Shown in pieces: positions 17,562 to 26,568 of a stretch of 64,000 bases of DNA. Each line of letters begins with the position of its first letter. The first letter of the stretch is position 1. The DNA is from Halomonas urumqiensis. GTDB taxonomy: Bacteria > Pseudomonadota > Gammaproteobacteria > Pseudomonadales > Halomonadaceae. The notes beneath the pieces were generated by a model. The model made no database searches and was not told the DNA's origin. It saw only the letters and a program-made list of their open reading frames with translations. Where the stretch lies: the NCBI RefSeq assembly GCF_003028575.1, contig NZ_PYUD01000001.1, positions 310,001 through 374,000 of the forward strand, written 5' to 3'. Made by a program: the position numbers and the translations under genes.

Positions 17562-18473
17562 CTAAACGCGCTTGCCCTTGACCACCAGCACCACGCCGGC
17601 GATGGCGATCGCCATGCCGGCCAGCGAGGCCATGGGCAGGCGCTCGTCAAACAACCACCACGCTTGCAGGGCGGTCACCGGTGGCACCAGATAGAACAGG
17701 CTGGCCACGCGTGACGCCTCGCCACGCTTGATCAGCGCCATCAGCAGCAGGATGGCGGCGATCGACAGCACCAGCACCAGCCAGCCCAGCGTCAGCGCGA
17801 AGGTCAAGGTCCACTCCACCCGCCGTTGTTCGAACAGCAGTGCGCCAATCCCGAGTACCACGCCCGCCGCCAGGTACTGCACCACGGTGCCGGAAAGCAG
17901 CGGCATGCCGGTGCAGTAGCGCTTCTGGTAAAGGGTGCCGCCGGAAATGCCCAGCAGGGCGATGGTGACGCTGGCCAATGCCCCAAGCCCGAACCCCTGG
18001 AACAGGCCATCACCCGGATCGAGCTTGCCGCCCAGCACCAGCGAGACGCCCGCCAGGCCCAGCAGCAAGCCGGCCCACTGCCTTGCGGTCAACCGCTCGG
18101 CCAGCAGCGGCCCGGCAAGGGCGGCAGTCAGCAACGGCTGTAGACCGACCAGCAGCGATGCCAAACCCGCCGGCATGCCAAGATGAATGCCGTAGAACAC
18201 CCCGCCCAGGTAAGCGGCATGCACCAGTAGCCCTGATATGCCGATGTGCGCCCATAGCCGCGCCCCCTTCGGCCAGCCATCGCTCAACCAGTGCGCTAGC
18301 GGTATCAGCAAGGCGAGCGTGCAGACGAAACGAATGAACAGGAAGGTGAAGGGTTCGGCGTAAGGAAGTCCGAACTTGGCACCGATGAAGCCAGTGCTCC
18401 ACAGCGCTACGAAGAGCAGCGGCATGGCGGCGAGACTCAGGGCGGAAAGCCGCGAAGAGAGCGAGGGTGGCAT
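17562..18473 (-). CDS. EamA/DMT-superfamily transporter
   Basis: A 303-residue inner-membrane protein with about ten hydrophobic helices arranged as two EamA repeats (about 10-140 and 160-300). GFIGAKFGLPYAEP near the first helix, LVGLQPLLTA and ERLTARQWAGLLLGLAGV are typical of the family. ATG 18473 lacks a strong Shine-Dalgarno site. It is convergent with the corrinoid operon, with only 39 bases between stops. Substrate unknown; metabolite export is the usual role. No direct sign of a link to methyl metabolism. Confidence 0.85.
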   Translation of the reverse strand: MPPSLSSRLSALSLAAMPLLFVALWSTGFIGAKFGLPYAEPFTFLFIRFVCTLALLIPLAHWLSDGWPKGARLWAHIGISGLLVHAAYLGGVFYGIHLGMPAGLASLLVGLQPLLTAALAGPLLAERLTARQWAGLLLGLAGVSLVLGGKLDPGDGLFQGFGLGALASVTIALLGISGGTLYQKRYCTGMPLLSGTVVQYLAAGVVLGIGALLFEQRRVEWTLTFALTLGWLVLVLSIAAILLLMALIKRGEASRVASLFYLVPPVTALQAWWLFDERLPMASLAGMAIAIAGVVLVVKGKRV

Positions 18474-18791
18474 ACTTGAGGTCCAGGTCAGTGATGGTCA
18501 CGGGGCACACTATACAGACGATACTGTGTTGATCGCTTGCGGCAAAGCCGTTCGCAGGCAAACAGAGTGTCAAGGAGGTGATAATTCATATCATTTGGTT
18601 TTATGATAATGAAACGCGGCGCCCGCCATGGCGGCATCGAGGCCTAAAGGTCGACTTTCGGTGTCGCGACATGGAGACGAATGTGACTCTTTGGTTACTC
18701 GTTGTTTCCAGGTTTTACACGAAAATTTTGAACGCAGCCCGTTGGGTGTCGTCACAGGTAGCACATACACGCAACACCCTTGGAGGTATTC
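18474..18791. other. Intergenic region upstream of the DUF4168 gene
   Basis: 318 bases between divergent genes. A near-perfect Shine-Dalgarno string (AAGGAGGTGAT, 18572-18582) is not followed by a plausible gene. AT-rich inverted sequence at 18584-18613 (TTCATATCAT and ATGATAATGAA) could be an operator or promoter element. The DUF4168 ribosome site is GGAGG at 18782-18786. Confidence 0.45.
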
Positions 18792-19175
18792 ATGAATCGA
18801 TTGACTGCACTGTTCTCTGCCGCCCTGCTCAGCGTTGGCATGATGTCCGCCACCGCCCAGGCCCAGGAAGACCCGGCTGCTTCCACTCAACAGCCCCAGG
18901 CAGCCGCTCCGGCACAGGACTTTTCCGATGACCAGCTTCAGCAGTTTGCTGACGCATCCGAGGAAATCGCAGTGATCTCTCAGGAGTACACACAACGTCT
19001 GCAGGAGGCCGAGGACGAATCAGCGCAGCAGGAAGTGCGCATGGAAGCCAACGAGGAAATGGTCGAGGTTGTCGAGGACAGCGGTCTCGATGTGGATACC
19101 TTCAATGCCATTGGCCAAGCCATTCAACAGGACCCTGAACTGATGCAGCGTGTCCAGGAAATGGCTCAGTCGTGA
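18792..19175 (+). CDS. Secreted DUF4168 domain protein
   Basis: A 127-residue protein with a signal peptide of about 25 residues (hydrophobic core after MNRL, cleavage expected at AQA before QED). The mature part is Gln/Ala/Glu-rich at first, then an acidic helical DUF4168 domain with FSDDQLQQFADA and DVDTFNAIGQAIQQDPEL. Function unknown; periplasmic or secreted location inferred. ATG 18792 is preceded by GGAGG; an in-frame ATG 12 bases earlier overlaps that site and is rejected. A strong terminator follows, so it is a single-gene unit. Confidence 0.85.
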   Translation: MNRLTALFSAALLSVGMMSATAQAQEDPAASTQQPQAAAPAQDFSDDQLQQFADASEEIAVISQEYTQRLQEAEDESAQQEVRMEANEEMVEVVEDSGLDVDTFNAIGQAIQQDPELMQRVQEMAQS

Positions 19176-19213
19176 TTCACGACAGGATTCCCTGGTGAAT
19201 CCCAGCTGACGTC

Positions 19214-19245
19214 AACGGCCACCCTCGCGGTGGCCGTTTTCTTTT
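19214..19245 (+). terminator. Rho-independent terminator of the DUF4168 gene
   Basis: Stem AACGGCCACC (19214-19223) with GGTGGCCGTT (19229-19238), 5-base loop, then TTCTTTT. It ends 70 bases after the stop codon. Confidence 0.88.
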
Positions 19246-19316
19246 GTGACGTTTTCTTTTGTGACGGTTGCGAAATGGGTGTTTGAGAAATGGGTGTTTG
19301 AGAATGAGGTGTTTGC
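19236..19316. repeat. Two adjacent 15-bp tandem repeat arrays
   Basis: GTTTTCTTTTGTGAC occurs twice in tandem (19236-19265). Six bases later GAAATGGGTGTTTGA occurs twice exactly (19272-19301) with a third diverged unit to 19316. The first array begins in the T-tract of the terminator. Confidence 0.85.
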
Positions 19317-19404
19317 ATTAATTGCCTGGGCTGATTGCTTTACAGGTGTGTCGCGAGCCTCCAGACTTTCGTCCATGGAAAAGCCCTTGCCTGGAGCCTG
19401 ACAC

Positions 19405-21336
19405 GTGGATGTCGAACTGCTGGAGATTCGTCAACACATGGGGCGTTGCCCGCCCTTCGATCACATCGCCGACGACCTGCTCGATGAATTGGCGGGACAG
19501 GTGGAAGTCGCCTACTACAAGGCCGGCAGCGATATCCTGGTACTCGATCAGGAGGTTCATGAGCTCGGCTATATCCGCAGTGGCGCGGTGGAGATAAGCC
19601 GACGCAATGGCGATCTCTACAACAGGCTGGGGGAGGGCGATATCTTCGGCCACTTCAGCTTGCTGAGAAACCGTCGCGTGCGTTTTCCTGCCAAGGCCCT
19701 CGAAGACTCGCTTATCTACTTCATCCCCAACGCGCTGTTTCAGCGGTTGTGCGACGAGGACGAGCACTTCGCCGACTTCGTCGAGCTCGCACGACCGCGC
19801 CTGGAAAGTGCGGTGGCGGAGCAGAAGAAGCAAAACGATATGATGATCACCCGGGTGCGCAAGTTACTGACGCGCTACCCGGTGATGGTCGAGGATACCG
19901 CGTCGGTGCAGGAGGCGGCCCGCCAGCTCACCGATTTCCAGGCATCCGCGGTGTTGGTACTCGGCAAGCCGGGCGATGCACCGCGCTACACCTTTCGCGA
20001 TAGCGAGGAGCGACCCTGGCAGGTGCGTGGCATCCTCACCGACAGCGATTTTCGCAAGCGCGTAGTGGCCGAAGGCCTGAGCCCGGACACGCCGGTGGGT
20101 GAGGTAGTCCATGACGGCTTGATCGCCATTCAGTCCGACGAGTCGGTACATGAAGCGATGCTGTGCATGCTGCGCAACAACGTCCACCACTTGCCGGTGA
20201 TGCATCGCCGGCGCCCGGTGGGGATCGTGCATCTCTCCGATATCATCCGCTACGAGACCCATTCGAGCCTCTACCTGGTCAACAACATTTTCAACCAGTC
20301 GTCGGCTCACGGTATCGCCAGGCTCGAGCCGGATATTCGCGCCGCGTTCGTGCGTATGGTCGAGGATGGTGCCGACTCACGCATGATCGGCAGTGCGCTT
20401 TCCACCATCGGACGCAGTATTTCGCGGCGCTTGCTGGAGCTCGCCGAGGAAGAGCTTGGGCCGCCGCCGGTGCCTTACTGCTTCATGGCCATGGGATCCA
20501 TGGCGCGCAACGAACAATCCATCGTCACCGACCAGGACAATGCCCTGGTGCTCGACGATGCCTTCGATCCCGAACAGCACGATGCCTACTTCCTGGCCCT
20601 GGCCAAACGCGTCAGCGATGGCCTGCATGCTTGCGGCTACACCTACTGTACTGGCGATATCATGGCCACCAACCCCAAGTGGCGTCAGCCGCTGGCGGTA
20701 TGGAAGCAGTATTTTCACGACTGGATCGACAACCCGACTCCCGAACGGCTCTTGCACAGTTCGATCTTTTTCGACCTGGACGTGGTGTATGGCGAGAACA
20801 GGTTCGTCGAACAGTTGCAGGACCTGGTGGCCACAGAGGCGAGCAAGAACCCGATGTTTCTCGCGGCGATGGCTCGCAACGCCCTCGGGCGCACGCCACC
20901 ACTTGGGTTCTTCCGTACCTTCGTGATGGAGAAGGACGGCAAGCACAACAACACCATCAACCTGAAGCGCCGGGGGACCGCGCCGATGGTCGACCTGATC
21001 CGAGTCCATGCGCTGGCCTGCGGGTCACAAGCCCAGAATAGCTTTGCCAGGCTCGATGACATCGACCGCACCCAGCTTCTGGCCACGGGTGTCAGCGACA
21101 AGTTGCGCTACGCGCTGGAGTTTCTCGCCATGGCGCGCATTCGTCACCAGGCGATCGATATTGCCAAAGAACAGGCGCCGGATAACACCATCGAACCTGA
21201 AAACGTCTCGGACAACGAGCGGCATAACCTCAAGGATGCCTTCCAGGTACTGAGCAACGCACAGAAGTTCCTGAAATACCGTTACCCGGTACCGGTCGTG
21301 TCCAAGCCCAAGCCCAACAGTCCGCGGTCCCGCTAA
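19405..21336 (+). CDS. cNMP-binding / CBS / DUF294 nucleotidyltransferase-like protein
   Basis: A 643-residue cytoplasmic signalling-type protein. Domains in order: cyclic-nucleotide-binding fold (about 10-130, with GDIFGHFSLL), two CBS motifs (about 150-290, with LTDSDFRKRV and VGIVHLSDIIRYE), a DUF294 putative nucleotidyltransferase domain (about 320-450, with GSMARNEQSIVTDQDNAL matching the GS-x-R-D-x-D pattern) and a DUF294 C-terminal domain. Start is probably GTG 19405 with GGAG nine bases earlier. It is two bases upstream of an exonuclease gene, a pairing also seen next to acetate permease genes in other gammaproteobacteria. Substrate of the nucleotidyltransferase domain is unknown. Confidence 0.85.
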   Translation: MDVELLEIRQHMGRCPPFDHIADDLLDELAGQVEVAYYKAGSDILVLDQEVHELGYIRSGAVEISRRNGDLYNRLGEGDIFGHFSLLRNRRVRFPAKALEDSLIYFIPNALFQRLCDEDEHFADFVELARPRLESAVAEQKKQNDMMITRVRKLLTRYPVMVEDTASVQEAARQLTDFQASAVLVLGKPGDAPRYTFRDSEERPWQVRGILTDSDFRKRVVAEGLSPDTPVGEVVHDGLIAIQSDESVHEAMLCMLRNNVHHLPVMHRRRPVGIVHLSDIIRYETHSSLYLVNNIFNQSSAHGIARLEPDIRAAFVRMVEDGADSRMIGSALSTIGRSISRRLLELAEEELGPPPVPYCFMAMGSMARNEQSIVTDQDNALVLDDAFDPEQHDAYFLALAKRVSDGLHACGYTYCTGDIMATNPKWRQPLAVWKQYFHDWIDNPTPERLLHSSIFFDLDVVYGENRFVEQLQDLVATEASKNPMFLAAMARNALGRTPPLGFFRTFVMEKDGKHNNTINLKRRGTAPMVDLIRVHALACGSQAQNSFARLDDIDRTQLLATGVSDKLRYALEFLAMARIRHQAIDIAKEQAPDNTIEPENVSDNERHNLKDAFQVLSNAQKFLKYRYPVPVVSKPKPNSPRSR

Positions 21337-21338
21337 CC

Positions 21339-22061
21339 ATGCTCGTCCTTCGCAAAGACAGTCGCCGTGGACCGACTTGGCCGGATTATTTCGCCGATCG
21401 CGCCGGAGTGATTCAGGACCCCCTACTGGCCGGATATTTCGCCGCCGGTTGCCCAGCCCCCGAGACGCCGATCGCCGAGGTGCCCCTGGTCGCCCTGGAT
21501 ATCGAGACCACCGGCCTCGATCCCAGACGCGCCGCCATCGTCAGCATCGGGCTGGTGCCTTTTACGCTGGCGCGCATCCGCCTGGCCGAGCGCCGTTACT
21601 GGGTGCTCAAGCCGGTGCGCGAGCTTACCGAGCAGTCGGTGACCATGCACCACATCACCCACTCCGAGGTGGCCAATGCCCCCGATCTTGCCGTCATCCT
21701 GCCGGAGTTGTTCGAGGCGCTGGCCGGACGTCTGGCGGTGGTGCACTACCGGCACATCGAACGCCCCTTCCTGGATGGTGCGATCAAGGCGCGGCTGGGG
21801 GAGGGCATGCGCTTTCCGGTGATCGATACCATGTCGCTGGAGGCGCGTATTCATCGTCAGTCGCTGTGGGCGCGCTTCCGCCGCTGGGCTGGGCGTCCCC
21901 CTGTATCGATTCGCTTGCACAACAGTCGGTTGCGCTATGGGCTCCCGGCGTATCAGGGCCATCATGCGCTGATCGACGCACTGGGCACGGCCGAGTTGCT
22001 GCAGGCTCAGATTGCCACGCGCTATCGCCCCGAGACGCCTGTCGGTCAGCTGTGGAGTTGA
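21339..22061 (+). CDS. DnaQ/PolC-type 3'-5' exonuclease
   Basis: A 240-residue DEDDh exonuclease-fold protein. ExoI motif VALDIETTGLDP, ExoII-like VVHYRHIERPFLD and ExoIII QGHHALIDALGTAEL supply the acidic residues and the catalytic histidine. It starts 2 bases after the DUF294 stop and is surely co-transcribed with it. Its role is likely in RNA/DNA trimming or nucleotide signalling linked to the partner protein, not replication proofreading, since it lacks an alpha-subunit-binding context. Confidence 0.85.
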   Translation: MLVLRKDSRRGPTWPDYFADRAGVIQDPLLAGYFAAGCPAPETPIAEVPLVALDIETTGLDPRRAAIVSIGLVPFTLARIRLAERRYWVLKPVRELTEQSVTMHHITHSEVANAPDLAVILPELFEALAGRLAVVHYRHIERPFLDGAIKARLGEGMRFPVIDTMSLEARIHRQSLWARFRRWAGRPPVSIRLHNSRLRYGLPAYQGHHALIDALGTAELLQAQIATRYRPETPVGQLWS

Positions 22062-22074
22062 TGACGACCCGACC

Positions 22075-24630
22075 TCAAGCCGAGGTCGCAGCCAACGCCA
22101 GAGATTCGAGCTCCACCGGCTTGCCAAAGCGGTAACCCTGGAAGACCCGACAGCCTCGGGCTTTCAGCCACTGGAATTGTGCGTCGTTTTCCACACCTTC
22201 GGCGACCACGTCGAGCCCCAGGTGGGTGGCCAGGGTCAGCGTCGTCTCGACGATGGCGGTGTCCGATGCGTCGTGTGGAATGCCCAGGATGAAGCTGCGG
22301 TCGATCTTCAATTCGTCGAGAGGCAGGCGCTTGAGATAGTTCAGTGAGGAGTAGCCTGTGCCGAAGTCATCCAGCGCCAGTCGAATGCCCAGCTCGCGGA
22401 GTGCCGCAAGGGTATTTCTCACGCTCTCCGGCTCTTCCATTAGCACTGATTCGGTGACCTCGAGCATCAGCCGTTCGGCAGGCGCGCCTGACTCCGCCAG
22501 TACCGCCTTTATCTGACTGACGAAGCCGGGGTCATGGAACTGAACGGCACTGACGTTGACCGCCATGCTGAGTTGCTCGCGCGCCTCATCATCTGCCCAG
22601 CGTGACAGCACCTCACAGGCGGTTTCCACTACCCACTGGCCGATGGCAAGTATCAGTTGGCTTTGCTCCGCCAGCGGAATGAACTCGACGGGAGGAATCA
22701 AGCCACGCTCGGGATGCTGCCAACGGATCAGTGCCTCAACGCCTACCGGTCGCTCGTCGGTATCGACCTTGAGCTGGTAGCAAAGGCGAAACTCGTCGCG
22801 TTGCAGTGCGCGTTGCAGGTCACGCTCCAGGCGCACCCGCTCCATCACGCGCACCTGCATCTGATCGTTGAAGAAGCGCAGCGTGTTGCCTCCTGCGGCC
22901 TTGGCCTGTGCGAGTGCAATATCGGCCTGCTGCATGGCGCCACCCGGTTCCACATCATGTCGGCTGAACAGGGTCAGGCCCAGGCTTGCGGTGATCGTTG
23001 GGGTATCTTCTTCCCCGCCATTTCGTTGCACGGCGGCAAGCAAACGCTCACCGAGTTGCTCGATCCGGTGAGCGGCGCTCTCCAAGGGAGGGGCGAGGTT
23101 ATCAATCAGCAGGGCGAACTCATCATCGCCCAGATGCGCCAGGGTATCGGTGTCGTCCACGATCAGGCCAAGGCGCTGAGCGACATGCCTGAGCAGTCGG
23201 TCGCCAGCCTCGTGGCTATGCAGGTCGTTGACCAACTTGAAATGATCCAGGTCGATCAGCAGCAGGGCGATGAACGGGTGGCGGTGACGGGTGTTGAGGA
23301 TGGCCTGGGTGAGCTTGTCCATGAAGCGCTGGCGGTTGGGAAGCCCGGTCACCGGGTTGAAGTTGGCAAGCAGGCGGTTGCTCTCCTGGATCTCCCGGTA
23401 TTCGGTAATATCGGTCGAGATCCCGCACAGCGATACGACCTCCCCCCGGGCATCGTAAAGGGGCAGTTTCACCGACAGGAAGACATGCGGCTTGCCGCCC
23501 CGAGGGAGCAGGTTGGTTTCCTCATCGGTGACCTTCTCGCCACCCTCGATGACCCTGAGATCATTGGCCCGTAATCTGGCCGCGGTGTCGGCATCGAAGA
23601 ACTCCTCGTCTCGGTGTCCAAGAATCGACGTGGCGGACCGGTTGAGCAGTTCGCAGACCTTGCGGTTGACGTAGGTATAGCGCAGGTCTGGCGTCTTGAT
23701 GAAAATGAAGGCCTCGACACTGTCGAGAATCGCGGCGAGGCGTTGTTCGCTGGCGGCAAGGCGTGTCGTGCGCTCGGCCACCCGTCGTCGCAGCAGCATG
23801 TTGCCCACAAGTGCCAGCGCGAGCATGGCGGTCAGACCGCCAAGGCTCCACCAAAGCCACTCGGGGATCCGAAACTGGTCGTCGTTGCGCACGCTCCAGC
23901 GCTCGAGTATCTCGTGATAGGGGGTGTTCTGGGTGGGTTTCCAGGCGATGAGATGCTCGTCGATAGCCGCAAGAACGCTGGCTTTGCGGCCAGCGGGTGC
24001 GGCGTAAAACAGCCTGGCAGGCTGGAACATGATCGGTGTGGCCGAAAGGCCCAGCTGACGCGCTTGCCAGTCCCCGAAGTGACGGTTGGCCACGACGGCC
24101 TCCACCTGGCCTGCCAGGGTGGCTTCGAACCCCGCTGCGTAAGTGTCGACCGCCAGCAGATCCAGTGTGATGCCAAAGCCTTCCCCCAGGTTCTCCAGAT
24201 AGGTTTGCTGGATCGAGCCTTGCAGTACGGCGACACGCTTGCCATCGAGATCGGGTATGGCATCCAGCGCCGTGCCAGGCCGCTGGTAGATCTGCGACCA
24301 GCTGTGCAGCGCGGGTTCGCGGTGAAAGGCCAGCTGGGCACTGCGCGCCTGGCTCCAGGCGACATCGGGCAGCAAGTCGAGCCGCTCATCGACAAGCGCC
24401 TCAAGACAGGCTTGCCAGCGGCAGTCGACCGGGTCAAGCCTCCACGCCTCTTGGCTGGCTATCGCTTCCAGCAGCTCCCAGAGGATGCCGCTGGGCTGCC
24501 CCTGGTCATCAATGAACAGCTTGGGTGGGTTGTGATAGACACCCACACGCAGAGGTTGTGCCAGCACCAGGGTAGGCAGCAACAAGGCTATCCACAGGGT
24601 ATGACTGAGGGGACGAAGCAGCGCCGTCAA
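22075..24630 (-). CDS. Membrane GGDEF/EAL protein with solute-binding and PAS sensors
   Basis: An 851-residue c-di-GMP protein. Order: signal/anchor (about 8-24), periplasmic SBP_bac_3-like sensor (about 26-255), transmembrane helix (about 268-290), PAS (about 305-425), GGDEF (about 430-590), EAL (about 600-850). The GGDEF signature reads LGDDEF, so the second Gly is Asp and cyclase activity is doubtful. EAL residues look intact: VEALIRW, NVSAVQF, EVTESVL, DDFGTGYSSL, KIDRSF, EGVEN. So the protein is probably a phosphodiesterase controlled by a periplasmic ligand. The start appears to be TTG 24630 with AAAGGA upstream; no ATG lies before the signal sequence. Convergent with the exonuclease gene. 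Confidence 0.88.
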   Translation of the reverse strand: MTALLRPLSHTLWIALLLPTLVLAQPLRVGVYHNPPKLFIDDQGQPSGILWELLEAIASQEAWRLDPVDCRWQACLEALVDERLDLLPDVAWSQARSAQLAFHREPALHSWSQIYQRPGTALDAIPDLDGKRVAVLQGSIQQTYLENLGEGFGITLDLLAVDTYAAGFEATLAGQVEAVVANRHFGDWQARQLGLSATPIMFQPARLFYAAPAGRKASVLAAIDEHLIAWKPTQNTPYHEILERWSVRNDDQFRIPEWLWWSLGGLTAMLALALVGNMLLRRRVAERTTRLAASEQRLAAILDSVEAFIFIKTPDLRYTYVNRKVCELLNRSATSILGHRDEEFFDADTAARLRANDLRVIEGGEKVTDEETNLLPRGGKPHVFLSVKLPLYDARGEVVSLCGISTDITEYREIQESNRLLANFNPVTGLPNRQRFMDKLTQAILNTRHRHPFIALLLIDLDHFKLVNDLHSHEAGDRLLRHVAQRLGLIVDDTDTLAHLGDDEFALLIDNLAPPLESAAHRIEQLGERLLAAVQRNGGEEDTPTITASLGLTLFSRHDVEPGGAMQQADIALAQAKAAGGNTLRFFNDQMQVRVMERVRLERDLQRALQRDEFRLCYQLKVDTDERPVGVEALIRWQHPERGLIPPVEFIPLAEQSQLILAIGQWVVETACEVLSRWADDEAREQLSMAVNVSAVQFHDPGFVSQIKAVLAESGAPAERLMLEVTESVLMEEPESVRNTLAALRELGIRLALDDFGTGYSSLNYLKRLPLDELKIDRSFILGIPHDASDTAIVETTLTLATHLGLDVVAEGVENDAQFQWLKARGCRVFQGYRFGKPVELESLALAATSA

Positions 24631-24776
24631 AGGGGCATCCTTTGCCGAGTATCGACGTATGTTACTTCCAGTAATAGCAGAAAAGCCGTTCCTTATGGTT
24701 GAAACTGCATACTATTGTTTTTCGAAGCGTGGTTGTTCATGGCTTGCGTATTTCAAAGCGTGTCAGTGCTCTCACC

Positions 24777-24809
24777 AAAAACGTCAGGCGGCCCTGAGGC
24801 CGCCTGACG
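24777..24809 (-). terminator. Terminator of BCCT transporter 1
   Basis: Perfect 12-bp stem, 4-base loop (24782-24809), followed on the minus strand by five T residues (24781-24777). It starts 27 bases after the stop codon. Nearly the same hairpin follows the paralogous transporter at 27228-27255. Confidence 0.9.
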
Positions 24810-24836
24810 CGTTGCTTGGCTGTGAAGCGTGGATGA

Positions 24837-26507
24837 TCACGAGGCTCGGGGTTCGCTCATCAGCCCCTTGACGATGGCGTAGCAGCCCACCAGCAAGACC
24901 AGGGTGAAGGGAAGCCCCGTCGTGAGAGCGGCCGTCTGTAGGGCGGCAAGCCCGCCGCCGAGCAGCAGGGCGATGGCGAGTGCCCCCTCGATCAGTGCCC
25001 AGAAGATACGCTGGGGCTTGGGGGCGTCGACCTTGCCACCCGCGGTAATGGAGTCGATCACCAGCGAGCCCGAGTCAGACGAGGTGATGAAGAACACGAT
25101 CACCAGCGTGATCCCGACGAAGGAGGTGATGGCGGTCAGCGGCAGGTACTCCAGCATGGTGAACAGCTGCAGCTCCAGGGCCGCATCCTGCACCTCGGTG
25201 ATACCGGAGCTCACCACCTGATCGATGGCGGTAGTACCGAAGGCGGTCATCCACACCACCGAGGCAAGAGTCGGTACCACCAGCACCGAGATCAGGAATT
25301 CACGCACGGTGCGGCCGCGGCTGACACGTGCGATGAACATGCCGACGAACGGTGACCAGGCAATCCACCAGGCCCAGTAGAAGGCGGTCCAACCTTGGCT
25401 GAAGTTGGCGTCCTCGCGCCCGAACGGCATGGAGAGTGCCGGCAGGTGGGTCACGTAGCCGATCAGGTTCTCGACCACGCCTGTCGCGATCAACAGCGTC
25501 GGGCCGACCAGGATCACGAACAGCAGCAGCAGCAGGGCGAGCACCATGTTCAACTGGGAAAGACGCTGCACCCCCTTGTCGACGCCGAGCATGATCGAGC
25601 CGAGTGCCACCACGGTAATCCCCAGGATCAGCAGCACCAGGGTGGCGTCGCTGGCGGGAATGCCGAACAGGTAGTTGAGGCCCCCGGCCGCCTGGGTAGC
25701 GCCGATGCCCAGCGAGGTGGTCAGGCCAAACAGGGTGGCGAATACCGCCAGGATGTCGATCACGTGCCCGGGCCAACCCCACACCCGCTCTCCCAGGATC
25801 GGGTAGAAGATCGAGCGCATGGTCAGTGGCAGGCCCTTGTTGAAGGCGAAGATCGCCAGTGACAGGCCGACGATGGCGTAGGCGCCCCAGGGGTGAAAGC
25901 CCCAGTGGAAGATGGTGGCGGACATGCCCAGCTCAATGGCACCGGCCTGGTCACCCTCGGCGCCACCCAGCGGTGCCCAGTCGGTGCGCAGGCCATCCTC
26001 GCCCATGCTGATGCCACCGAAGGCGGTACCGTAGTGGCCCAGCGGCTCCGACACGCCATAGAACATCAGGCCGATGCCCATGCCGGCGGCGAACAACATC
26101 GAGAACCAGCCGGCGTAGCCGAAGTCTGGCGTGGCATCGGCGCCACCGATGCGTACCTTGCCCAATGGGGTAAAGATCAGCACCAGCGCCAGGACCACAA
26201 AGACGTTGGCGCCGAGCAGGAACACCCAGCCCAGGTTGGTGGTCAGGAAGCTGAACATGCTGTTGAAGATCGGCTCCATCTGATCCTGCAAGGCTAGCGT
26301 CAGGATCACGAACAACAGGATCACGATCGAGGAGAAGGTGAACACCTTGCCATGCAGGTCAACGTTGATCCCCAGGGGGGAGGCCGTGATGTTGTCCTGT
26401 CCGATCACATAGTCGGTATCAATGAGGTTCGCCGCCCCCTCCGGGGCAGGAATGCCTTCGGAACCGTTGTTCGGCTCATCCGGTTTTTCGTCTTGGGGAT
26501 GGCTCAC
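24837..26507 (-). CDS. BCCT-family betaine/choline/carnitine transporter 1
   Basis: A 556-residue inner-membrane secondary transporter for quaternary ammonium solutes. Twelve hydrophobic helices; BCCT signatures AGMGIGLMFYGVSEP and YWAWWIAWSPFVGMFIARV with following SRGRTVREF are clear. The first 50 residues are an acidic cytoplasmic tail. Start is GTG 26507 with AAGGAG nine bases upstream. It follows uspA by 61 bases, so the two are probably one unit. The protein is a close paralogue of the gene at 27279-28919; both share IDTDYVIGQDNIT and VDLHGKVF. Glycine betaine uptake for osmoprotection or catabolism is likely; substrate not proven. Confidence 0.9.
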   Translation of the reverse strand: MSHPQDEKPDEPNNGSEGIPAPEGAANLIDTDYVIGQDNITASPLGINVDLHGKVFTFSSIVILLFVILTLALQDQMEPIFNSMFSFLTTNLGWVFLLGANVFVVLALVLIFTPLGKVRIGGADATPDFGYAGWFSMLFAAGMGIGLMFYGVSEPLGHYGTAFGGISMGEDGLRTDWAPLGGAEGDQAGAIELGMSATIFHWGFHPWGAYAIVGLSLAIFAFNKGLPLTMRSIFYPILGERVWGWPGHVIDILAVFATLFGLTTSLGIGATQAAGGLNYLFGIPASDATLVLLILGITVVALGSIMLGVDKGVQRLSQLNMVLALLLLLFVILVGPTLLIATGVVENLIGYVTHLPALSMPFGREDANFSQGWTAFYWAWWIAWSPFVGMFIARVSRGRTVREFLISVLVVPTLASVVWMTAFGTTAIDQVVSSGITEVQDAALELQLFTMLEYLPLTAITSFVGITLVIVFFITSSDSGSLVIDSITAGGKVDAPKPQRIFWALIEGALAIALLLGGGLAALQTAALTTGLPFTLVLLVGCYAIVKGLMSEPRAS

Positions 26508-26568
26508 GATAAGGTCTCCTTGAAATCGCTTTCATGGTGAGTCGTGTCTTGACCCTGCGACGAGGGTT

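Noticed and set aside
18572..18931. Possible gene after the perfect Shine-Dalgarno string AAGGAGGTGAT
   Set aside because: The only start in range is a GTG inside the site; the frame has no signal, no family and runs into the DUF4168 gene out of frame.
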